Below, one piece after another: positions 1 through 5,124 of a stretch of 5,204 bases of DNA (the first letter of the stretch is position 1; each line of letters starts with the position of its first letter). Made by a program: the position numbers and the translations under genes. Source of the stretch: Lactovum sp047974165 (GTDB lineage Bacteria > Bacillota > Bacilli > Lactobacillales > Streptococcaceae). The notes below the pieces were generated by a model. The model was not told the origin of the DNA, did not search any database, and was given only the letters and a program-made list of their open reading frames with translations. The DNA is taken from positions 1-5,204 of the forward strand of contig JBKECB010000004.1 in the NCBI GenBank assembly GCA_047974165.1, read 5' to 3'.

Positions 1-227
1 TTTGTGGGATTACAGTCGCAAAAGCACACTTCACGCTGGCTTTTGAAAAAGAAGCACTGGAATTTTTTAAGGAAGCCATTGTTGAAAAAGGCTATAAGTT
101 AAATTTAAAAACTTTCGTCATCAGATACAATCAAGACGTAGATTTCAAGTTACTGAGAGACATGGTCTTGTTCAGTATTGAACTCAAAAAAGATGCAACA
201 GGGTTTTGGAGAAATCCAACTTGTTGA
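1..227 (+). CDS. DUF1801 / frataxin-like iron chaperone family protein, C-terminal part (5' end outside window)
   Basis: The reading frame begins at base 3 and runs open to a TGA at 225-227, giving 74 residues of a protein whose start lies before the window. The segment begins CGITVAKAHFTLAF and continues with ALEFFKEAI, a Y-K-L-N-L stretch, and a tail of the form V-D-F-K-L-L-R-D-M-V-L-F-S-I-E-L-K-K followed by TGFWR. This pattern (K-x-H-x-x-x-A-F/P, then an R-x-x-x-x-x-V-D-x-x-L-L strand and helix, ending in FWR) matches my memory of DUF1801/YdhG-type proteins, small cytosolic proteins often annotated as intracellular iron chaperones. That biochemical role is by family analogy only. Codon use is normal for the window and the end is intact. 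The last 147 coding bases (81-227) are repeated directly downstream. The coding call is solid; the family call is moderate. Confidence 0.7.
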   Translation, partial: CGITVAKAHFTLAFEKEALEFFKEAIVEKGYKLNLKTFVIRYNQDVDFKLLRDMVLFSIELKKDATGFWRNPTC

Positions 228-237
228 TGTAATCCGA

Positions 238-384
238 GTTGAAAAAGGCTATAAGTTAAATTTAAAAACCTTCGTCATCAGATATAATCAAGACGTAGAT
301 TTCAAGTTACTGAGAGACATGGTCTTGTTTAGTATTGAACTCAAAAAAGATGCAACAGGGTTTTGGAGAAATCCAACTTGTTGA
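238..384 (+). pseudogene. Headless duplicate of the DUF1801-family C-terminus
   Basis: This is the second copy of the coding end of the preceding gene: 48 codons plus a TGA at 382-384, identical in protein sequence to copy 1. It sits in a different frame from the intact gene, after that gene's stop, and has no ATG or ribosome site of its own. Its frame is open back to about 178, where a TTG could start, but the extra residues there are an out-of-frame reading of copy 1 and no Shine-Dalgarno precedes the TTG. I regard it as a non-translated remnant. Oddly, all three coding differences from copy 1 are third-position, synonymous transitions (ACT/ACC, TAC/TAT, TTC/TTT). Confidence 0.75.
261..288 (+). 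promoter_or_regulatory. Possible promoter for the SGNH hydrolase gene
   Basis: A perfect TATAAT lies at 283-288, inside repeat copy 2. A weak -35-like TTTAAA (4 of 6 to TTGACA) lies at 261-266, with 16 bp between. In copy 1 the matching hexamer is TACAAT, so the C-to-T difference improves the -10 box. There is no TGn extension. The start would be about 120 bases before the ATG at 416. A second weak candidate, TGTAAT at 385-390, would place the start almost on the ribosome site. Neither is strong, and the gene may instead be read from upstream. Confidence 0.25.
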
Positions 385-415
385 TGTAATCTGAAAAGCA
401 AAGGAGAACCATCAA

Positions 416-1186
416 ATGAAGAAAAATAGAAAAAAAATCATAATTGGAATGCTTTCTGTCTTAGGAATTCTTTTGCTTGCTTTTGGATTATATGTTGTGA
501 ATATGTTAGGCTACTTTAATTCAGGTAATTCTAGTCAGTACAGTCTTGAGAGTGTAGAGACGATCAGTGATTCTCCATTGAAAGATAAACATCTCATTTT
601 CTTAGGCTCATCTGTTACAGCAGGGATGCAATCTAAAGGAATTTCTTTTATTGACTTCATGGCTGAGCGTGATGGATTTACATTTACAAAAGAAGCGGTC
701 TCAGGTACTACCCTTGTTGATAATAATGATAAATCATATATTCAACGTCTTCAAACCATTAACGATCAAAAAGCAGACCTCTTTATTTGCCAGTTATCGA
801 CAAATGATGCACAGAAAGAACTCTCAATGGGCGAAATTTCGGAGTCAAAGAAAATTGAAGATTTTGATAAGACAACCATTATCGGTGCGATGGAGTACAT
901 CATTGCCTACAGTCAAGAAAAATGGAATGTTCCGATCATGTTTTATACAGGAACGGAGTTTGATAATGAGCAGTATCCATTGATGATTGATGTTTTATAT
1001 GAACTTCAAGAAAAGTGGGGAATTGGTGTAATTAATTTGTGGGAAGAGTTACCTGTCGATGCTGTTGACGCTAAAACATATAAAGAGTATATGAATGATC
1101 CAATCCATCCAACGCGTAGAGGTTACATGGAATGGTGGATGCCTCAAATAGAAAAGGATATGATAAGTTTCTTAGAAACACATTGA
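416..1186 (+). CDS. Membrane-anchored SGNH/GDSL-family hydrolase (putative esterase)
   Basis: The protein has 256 residues. The ATG at 416 is preceded by AAAGGAG (400-406) with a 9-base gap, a strong start. Residues 1-7 are basic (MKKNRKK) and 8-30 form one hydrophobic segment, so it is a signal-anchor or signal peptide with the catalytic part outside; I see no clear lipobox or AxA cleavage site. SGNH blocks appear in order: FLGSSVTAG at 62-70, with Ser66 as nucleophile in a GSSV version of GDSL; Gly97 in AVSGTT; STND at 128-131, with Asn130; and DPIHP at 228-232, with Asp228 and His231 completing the triad. The family cleaves esters of lipids, acetylated sugars or wall polymers; the substrate here cannot be told. 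It stands alone between the duplicated gene end and a terminator, so it is probably monocistronic or read with the upstream gene. Confidence 0.85.
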   Translation: MKKNRKKIIIGMLSVLGILLLAFGLYVVNMLGYFNSGNSSQYSLESVETISDSPLKDKHLIFLGSSVTAGMQSKGISFIDFMAERDGFTFTKEAVSGTTLVDNNDKSYIQRLQTINDQKADLFICQLSTNDAQKELSMGEISESKKIEDFDKTTIIGAMEYIIAYSQEKWNVPIMFYTGTEFDNEQYPLMIDVLYELQEKWGIGVINLWEELPVDAVDAKTYKEYMNDPIHPTRRGYMEWWMPQIEKDMISFLETH

Positions 1187-1225
1187 AATTTATTTCCTAA
1201 AAGTCAGAATTAGTAAATCAAGCTT

Positions 1226-1269
1226 AAAAAATCACTTCAGACAAGCCTTTCTGTCTGAAGTGATTTTTT
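1226..1269. terminator. Bidirectional intrinsic terminator between the SGNH gene and serS
   Basis: Arms 1226-1243 and 1252-1269 are perfect 18-base complements with an 8-base loop (1244-1251). The core is TCACTTCAGACA / TGTCTGAAGTGA, flanked by six A on the left and six T on the right, so the transcript from either strand ends in a stem followed by a U run. It lies 39 bases after the SGNH stop and 17 bases after the serS stop, and serves both convergent genes. Confidence 0.93.
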
Positions 1270-1286
1270 ATTTGTCGTTTGATGAA

Positions 1287-2555
1287 TTATCGTAAAATAT
1301 CAATACCTGAAAGGTAAGGACGAAGAACTTCAGGAACTGTGACAGATCCGTCAGCATTTTGATAATTTTCTAAAATAGCAGTAACGGTACGTCCAACTGC
1401 AAGACCAGAACCATTTAATGTGTGTAGAAGTTGAACTTTGCCATTTTCATCACGATATCGAATCTGTGCACGGCGAGCCTGGAAATCTTCACAGTTTGAG
1501 CAGCTTGAAATTTCACGATAAGTATTTTGAGCTGGGACCCAGACTTCAAGGTCGTATGTTTTAGCAGCAGAAAAACCCATATCTCCTGTACAGAGCATGA
1601 TAACACGATAAGGAAGTTTTAATTTTTGTAAAATATTTTCAGCATTAGTTACCATTTTCTCAAGTTCATCATATGAATTCTCTGGTTTAGTAAATTTTAC
1701 CATTTCAACCTTATGAAATTGATGTAAGCGTATTAAGCCTCGAGTATCCCGCCCAGCAGACCCAGCTTCAGACCTAAAGGAAGGGCTCATGGCTGTAAAG
1801 TAAATAGGAAGTTCTGCTTCCTCTAGAATTTCATTTCGGTAATAGTTTGTTAAGGGAACTTCAGCAGTTGGAATCAAAACAAAGTCACTATCTGCAAGTT
1901 CAAAAGTATCTTCTTTAAACTTTGGATATTGGCCTGTCCCAAACATGGACTCTTGATTGACCATATAAGGTGGGATAACTTCTGTATATCCCTCTTTTTC
2001 ATGTTCATCCAACATGAAGTTGTAAAGAGCACGTTCAAGTTTTGCGGCAAGGCCCTTATAAAATAGAAAGCGTGCTCCTGTGACTTTTGCTCCACGTTCA
2101 AAGTCTAAAATTCCGAGTTGTTCACCAATTTCATAATGAGCTTTTGCTTCGAAATCAAAAGAAGTAGGCTTGCCCCAACGACGAAGCTCAATATTTCCAT
2201 CTTCATCACTACCAATAGGTACAGAATCATGAGCAAGATTAGGGATTAAAACGATCTTATCTGTAAATTCTTTGTCAATTTTATTTAAATCTTCATCAAT
2301 TTGTTTAATAGTTGCTGAGAGCTGCTGCATATCTTTGATAGCTGAGTCAGCATTTTCTTTATTCTTTTTTAGCTGAGCAATCTTATCAGAGTTAGTATTT
2401 CTATCAGCTTTGAGTTCTTCTGTCTTAACAATAAGTTCACGACGTTTTGTGTCAAGCTCGAGAAGGGCAGAAAGAAGAGAAGGGTCAAGATGACGATCTT
2501 CAAATTTTTTACTAAAATAGTCAGGATTTTGACGTAGTTTTTTAATATCTAACAT
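1287..2555 (-). CDS. serS: Seryl-tRNA synthetase (class II)
   Basis: Charges tRNA-Ser with serine using ATP, in the cytosol. The 422 residues are a usual bacterial length. Residues 1 to about 110 are the N-terminal tRNA-binding arm, a charged helical coiled coil (about 35-100) that contacts the long variable arm of tRNA-Ser. The catalytic core follows: the TAE serine-binding motif at 230-232 (IPTAEVPLTN), class II motif 2 at about 259-280 (FRSEAGSAGRDTRG, then HQF), Glu349 in REISSCSNCEDFQARR, and motif 3 at about 380-399 (NGSGLAVGRTVTAILEN, with Arg389). The ATG at 2555 has AAGGAG (2563-2568) 7 bases upstream. Expression should be controlled by the T-box leader directly before it, so uncharged tRNA raises transcription. 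It converges on the SGNH gene across a shared terminator. No sign of damage. Confidence 0.98.
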   Translation of the reverse strand: MLDIKKLRQNPDYFSKKFEDRHLDPSLLSALLELDTKRRELIVKTEELKADRNTNSDKIAQLKKNKENADSAIKDMQQLSATIKQIDEDLNKIDKEFTDKIVLIPNLAHDSVPIGSDEDGNIELRRWGKPTSFDFEAKAHYEIGEQLGILDFERGAKVTGARFLFYKGLAAKLERALYNFMLDEHEKEGYTEVIPPYMVNQESMFGTGQYPKFKEDTFELADSDFVLIPTAEVPLTNYYRNEILEEAELPIYFTAMSPSFRSEAGSAGRDTRGLIRLHQFHKVEMVKFTKPENSYDELEKMVTNAENILQKLKLPYRVIMLCTGDMGFSAAKTYDLEVWVPAQNTYREISSCSNCEDFQARRAQIRYRDENGKVQLLHTLNGSGLAVGRTVTAILENYQNADGSVTVPEVLRPYLSGIDILR

Positions 2556-2586
2556 AAAAGTTCTCCTTATTTTTCCTTTTTCAAAT

Positions 2587-2637
2587 AAAAAAGTGGACAG
2601 CAGTTTCCCTGATACAGGGCGACGACCGCGGTTCCAC
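2587..2637 (-). terminator. T-box leader terminator hairpin
   Basis: On the minus strand, GUGGA (2637-2633) pairs with UCCAC (2597-2593), GCGGU (2629-2625) with ACUGC (2604-2600), and CCCUG (2619-2615) with CAGGG (2611-2607) around a UAU loop. Six U follow (2592-2587). It uses the T-box core and the antiterminator's 3' arm, so the two folds exclude each other. It is also the only terminator seen after manO. Confidence 0.88.
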
Positions 2638-2754
2638 CTATTTTTTAACTTGTTTAAAGAATTTAATTTTTTATGAGAAGTAGAGCCTTTTCAACTAAAG
2701 GTTGACTCACAGCAACGTCAACTTTCTTTACATTAGTTTTGAAAATTTTTCTTC
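2587..2754 (-). ncRNA. T-box riboswitch (serS leader), Ser specifier UCU
   Basis: Read on the minus strand. Stem I lies at about 2754-2677: lower helix AGAAG/CUUCU, a middle helix UUUUCA...UGAAAA, and an apical hairpin GUUGAC/GUCAAC (2722-2717 / 2706-2701) with a 10-base loop. The 3' side of the specifier loop is GGCUCUA; the triplet directly before the A and lower helix is UCU (2684-2682), a serine codon. A weak stem III-like UUAAA-UUC-UUUAA follows, and no stem II or IIA/B is evident. The T-box core AGGUGGAACCGCGG lies at 2639-2626. Antiterminator: AGG, bulge UGGAACC, GCG/CGC, then CCU. Uncharged tRNA-Ser should stabilise the antiterminator and allow serS transcription. The class call is very secure; helix details are by eye. 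Confidence 0.95.
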
Positions 2755-2760
2755 TTTATT

Positions 2761-2789
2761 ATTTTAGCAAATCTTTTATAAATCTGCAA
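2761..2789 (-). promoter_or_regulatory. serS promoter
   Basis: Read on the minus strand: a -35-like TTGCAG (2789-2784), a 17-base spacer, then TAAAAT (2766-2761) preceded by TGC, an extended -10. The predicted start is the G at about 2754, exactly where the 5' arm of T-box stem I begins, which supports the placement. The -35 lies one base past the manO stop codon. Confidence 0.8.
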
Positions 2790-2790
2790 G

Positions 2791-3165
2791 TTATTTTTTT
2801 CTAGTAAATCTTGAAATTAATTTTTTAAAAGTACTTGTCATAGTTTCCGTTCGTAATACTTTTTCATCTCCTATTTGGTCACGAATGAGCTTTAAAATCT
2901 TTCCTGAGTTATTCGACCCTAAGCGTACCTTATGACCATTTTGTAAAACGATATAGAAGTTATTATCAATCTTTCCGGACTTACTTACGTAAGCCTCGAC
3001 ATGACGGATGGAAGGCCATGGAAATTGTATATTATCTGTAACATTCTTATCAGAAAAGAACTCAATTGCCTTATCTCCGATCATAATTTTCCCATACTTA
3101 GGAAAACCAACATAACTGATGGCTTCAGTTGTAAAATCAGCACGTGTATTTAATGATTGAACCAT
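2791..3165 (-). CDS. manO: DUF956 family protein ManO, man operon-associated
   Basis: 124 residues from the ATG at 3165, beginning MVQSLNTRADFTTEAISYVG, which fits the DUF956 N-terminus I know from mannose-PTS loci. It is a small, soluble, mixed alpha/beta-looking protein: a KIMIGDKAIEFFSD strand region, a W-P-S-I-R-H-V-x-A-Y strand, a G-K-I-D-N-N-F-Y-I-V segment, then a helix (GKILKLIRDQIGDE) and a basic tail ending RFTRKK. DUF956 genes sit at the end of manLMN operons in lactic acid bacteria; a role in regulating or assisting the PTS has been proposed, but the molecular function is not established to my knowledge. The frame stays open to a TTG at 3192, but that would start inside the preceding terminator stem. 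There is no Shine-Dalgarno before the ATG; see the promoter entry for a probable leaderless start. Confidence 0.88.
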   Translation of the reverse strand: MVQSLNTRADFTTEAISYVGFPKYGKIMIGDKAIEFFSDKNVTDNIQFPWPSIRHVEAYVSKSGKIDNNFYIVLQNGHKVRLGSNNSGKILKLIRDQIGDEKVLRTETMTSTFKKLISRFTRKK

Positions 3166-3171
3166 GTATAT

Positions 3172-3179
3172 ATTGTAAC
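3172..3179 (-). promoter_or_regulatory. Putative extended -10 promoter of manO, predicting a leaderless mRNA
   Basis: On the minus strand the sequence reads TTTTTTGTTACAATATATACATGG. TACAAT (3177-3172) differs from TATAAT by one base. The TG of an extended -10 would be one base before it; here that position holds GT after the T run, so the TGn match is TGT (T3180, G3179, T3178) running into TACAAT. Six bases separate the box from the ATG, so transcription is expected to begin at or within a base or two of the A at 3165. The -35 region (about 3195-3200) falls in the terminator stem and is poor (TCGCAA). Confidence 0.5.
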
Positions 3180-3204
3180 AAAAAAGTCGCAAAATTGCGA
3201 CTTT
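3180..3204 (-). terminator. Intrinsic terminator after manN
   Basis: On the minus strand AAAGTCGCA (3204-3196) pairs with TGCGACTTT (3191-3183) around a 4-base ATTT loop, and the run TTTTTT covers 3185-3180. It starts 8 bases after the manN stop and should end most manLMN transcripts before manO. The stem has a short GTCGCA core, so some read-through is possible. Confidence 0.85.
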
Positions 3205-3212
3205 AGTGATTG

Positions 3213-4277
3213 TTAAGCAAGTCCCATCACGTGAAGTAGGATACCTAAGATGAACATACCGATGATGATAACCAAAGGTGCGTTACGGTTTTTCCACTTA
3301 CGTAAGATCCAAATAACTAAGAAAGTAAGGATTAGCGCAACAAATCCTGGCACAAGTGAATCAAAGACATCAGAAAGTGATTGTTGCTTGAATGGATTCA
3401 TACCTAAACCAGAAGCATTTTGAGCAATAGAACTGCTAAGTGTTGCTCCATCAATATTTTGAAGTTCTCCAAGATTTGAAATGGCAGCAAAGTGAGCATC
3501 GACAGTGTCAGCAGTAACAACTTGAGATTTTGATGTTGCCTCCCATACAGGAACAGCTTGAGTTCCGATATTTTCAGCATGGCTAATCCATTGTCCGTTA
3601 TATCCACCATCAGCTAAAGGTTGTTGTGGTAGCATAGCATTTGGTCCAGTAAAGCTGATGTTAACCCAACGTTGGATCAAAACACCAAGAATAAACATAC
3701 CAAGAATAGAAGCACCTTTTGTCATTGTTTGTAGCATACCGCCACCGAGGTCACTTGTTATTGAAGTTCCTTTTTGGTAGCCAAACTCTTGTGTGTAGTA
3801 AAGGAAAGCAATACGCACGATATTCCAAGCAAGGAAGAAAAAGAGTGGGCCGATAATAGATCCGCCAGCAGCGAGTGATGCCGCAATTGCTCCAAAGATT
3901 GGACGAATTGTAAACCAGAAGATAGGATCACCGACACCGGCGAGAGGTCCCATCATACCAATTTTAACTCCTTGAATAGCTGCATCATCAACTTCTACAC
4001 CGTTTGCTTTTTCTTCTTCAAGGGCAAGTGTAACACCGATGATTGGAGCGGCAGGATATGGGTGAGTATTAAAGAATTCCATATGACGTCTAAGAGCAGC
4101 TTTAGCTTCTTCAGAGCCAGGTTTATAGAATTTTTTGAGGGCTGGTAAGATGGCATAGAGGAAGCCCAAGTTTTGCATACGTTCGTAGTTCCATGAACCT
4201 TGTAAGAACATTGAACGCCAAACGATATTCATACGTTCTTTTTTAGAAAGGTGAAACTTTTTATTTTGATTTTCCAT
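3213..4277 (-). CDS. manN: Mannose/glucose PTS permease, EIID component
   Basis: EIID of the mannose-family PTS (called ptnD in lactococci): with EIIC it forms the membrane channel that brings in glucose, mannose and related sugars while EIIAB phosphorylates them. 354 residues. Family marks include the amphipathic N-terminal part with RSMFLQGSWNYERMQNLGF (21-39), HPYPAAPIIG (72-81), the signature GPLAGVGDPIFWFTIRPI (110-127), hydrophobic stretches at about 128-160, and GASILGMFILGVLIQRW (188-204). After residue ~208 comes a long polar, Gly/Gln/Ser-rich loop to about 297, then a C-terminal membrane anchor (about 307-350). Enterobacterial ManZ is near 283 residues, and most of the extra length is this loop. 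In lactococci an EIID loop of this kind has been linked to bacteriocin recognition. The ATG at 4277 has AAAGGAG (4288-4294) 10 bases upstream, and 18 bases separate it from the manM stop. Confidence 0.96.
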   Translation of the reverse strand: MENQNKKFHLSKKERMNIVWRSMFLQGSWNYERMQNLGFLYAILPALKKFYKPGSEEAKAALRRHMEFFNTHPYPAAPIIGVTLALEEEKANGVEVDDAAIQGVKIGMMGPLAGVGDPIFWFTIRPIFGAIAASLAAGGSIIGPLFFFLAWNIVRIAFLYYTQEFGYQKGTSITSDLGGGMLQTMTKGASILGMFILGVLIQRWVNISFTGPNAMLPQQPLADGGYNGQWISHAENIGTQAVPVWEATSKSQVVTADTVDAHFAAISNLGELQNIDGATLSSSIAQNASGLGMNPFKQQSLSDVFDSLVPGFVALILTFLVIWILRKWKNRNAPLVIIIGMFILGILLHVMGLA

Positions 4278-4295
4278 TTTTTAAAGACTCCTTTC

Positions 4296-5105
4296 TTAAT
4301 AATCGTTTAAAATATCGCCAATAGGATCAGCAGTAGAGTTACTAGAGCCGGTACCTGAAGATTTAGCAGTTGCTTGTAATCCCATATAGATCATTGCGAT
4401 AACAACACCAAGAATACCCATACCGATTAATGTAATATTTGTCAAAGGTGCAAGTACAAATCCAAGGAAGAAGAAAGGCCAAAGTTCACGAGATGCCATG
4501 ATGTTAATAACCATTGCATAACCTACGACAACAACCATTCCTCCACCAACAGCAAGTCCTTGTGAAAGCCATCCTGGAATTGATTCCAAGGCTTTTTGCA
4601 CTGAATCTGCAGGAATTGCAAGAATAATAGCGGCAGGAATCGCAATACGTAAGCCTTGAAGTAAGAGGGCGAATAAGTGCCAAAATTGAATACGTGTATA
4701 ATCCCCTTTTTCAGCGGCAGCATCAGCTAAGTGAATAGTTCCGACGTTAATAAAACGTACAAGAGTTGTCAATACAAGACCAGCTGTTGCAAGTAAGATA
4801 GCAGCTGGCACAACAGTACCTACAATAGTTTCGAGGTCATATTGTCCACCTTGTACCATCAAAATGGCAGAAGCGACAGAAGCAAGAGCAGCATCAGGAG
4901 CAACAGCAGCTCCGATATTTGCCCAACCAAGGGCAATCATTTGCAATGAACTTCCAAGAATAATTCCTGCCTCAGCATGACCGGTTGCGATACCAATCAA
5001 TGAGCAGGCAATAATAGGTTGGTGAAATTGCCATTGGTCAAGAATTCCTTCGAGTCCTGCAAGGAACGCGATAAGGACGACCAAAATGACTGAAATAATA
5101 CTCAT
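4296..5105 (-). CDS. manM: Mannose/glucose PTS permease, EIIC component
   Basis: EIIC of the mannose-family PTS (ptnC in lactococci), an integral membrane protein that binds and carries the sugar together with EIID. 269 residues, the usual length. It is hydrophobic throughout, with membrane stretches at about 3-20, 30-62, 72-84, 94-117, 143-165, 184-203 and 210-243. The conserved segment GSSLQMIALGWANIGAAVAP (51-70) leading into DAALASVASA is the EIIC hallmark, and GHAEAGIILG precedes it. The tail (about 246-269) is Ser/Thr/Gly-rich and polar. The ATG at 5105 has AGGAGA (5114-5119) 8 bases upstream. Only 19 bases lie between the manL stop and this ATG and 18 between its stop and manN, with no terminator, so the three genes form one operon. 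The operon promoter lies outside the window. Confidence 0.97.
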   Translation of the reverse strand: MSIISVILVVLIAFLAGLEGILDQWQFHQPIIACSLIGIATGHAEAGIILGSSLQMIALGWANIGAAVAPDAALASVASAILMVQGGQYDLETIVGTVVPAAILLATAGLVLTTLVRFINVGTIHLADAAAEKGDYTRIQFWHLFALLLQGLRIAIPAAIILAIPADSVQKALESIPGWLSQGLAVGGGMVVVVGYAMVINIMASRELWPFFFLGFVLAPLTNITLIGMGILGVVIAMIYMGLQATAKSSGTGSSNSTADPIGDILNDY

Positions 5106-5124
5106 TTTAATAATCTCCTAAAAT

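Larger units (their letters stand above)
81..394 (+). repeat. Direct tandem duplication, 2 copies of a 157-bp unit
   Basis: Copy 1 is 81-237 and copy 2 is 238-394; both begin GTTGAAAAAGGC. By eye they differ at only four places: 113/270 (T/C), 128/285 (C/T), 173/330 (C/T) and 235/392 (C/T). There is no gap between copies. The unit holds the last 48 codons plus the stop of the DUF1801-type gene and 10 bases after it. A short shared TGAAAA occurs near the joint (240-245) and just past the end of copy 2 (392-397), so slippage or unequal exchange at microhomology could have made it. No inverted repeats or transposase accompany it. Confidence 0.95.

Noticed and set aside
178..384. An open frame of 68 codons starting at TTG 178 across the repeat junction
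   Set aside because: It has no ribosome site and begins as an out-of-frame reading of copy 1. It is open only because the duplicated gene end follows, so it is treated as a remnant, not a gene.
81..394. CRISPR-like or phage attachment-site reading of the direct repeat
   Set aside because: There are only two long, abutting coding copies without spacers, and no integrase, phage or cas gene is in view. A simple duplication or allele exchange explains it.
3166..3192. An upstream TTG start at 3192 for manO giving nine extra residues
   Set aside because: It lies in the manN terminator stem, has no Shine-Dalgarno, and the added MRLFCYNIY does not resemble the DUF956 N-terminus, whereas MVQSLNTRADF does.
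3404..3610. Minus-strand open frame overlapping the EIID loop
   Set aside because: It is a shadow of manN in another frame, with no start signal and low-complexity Leu-rich content. The same applies to other overlapping frames at 651-983, 1415-1606, 1874-2101 and 4523-4723.
3213..4277. Frameshift or fusion as the reason for the long EIID
   Set aside because: The frame is continuous, family motifs lie on both sides of the extra loop, and the C-terminal membrane anchor is present. A longer loop is known in this lineage.
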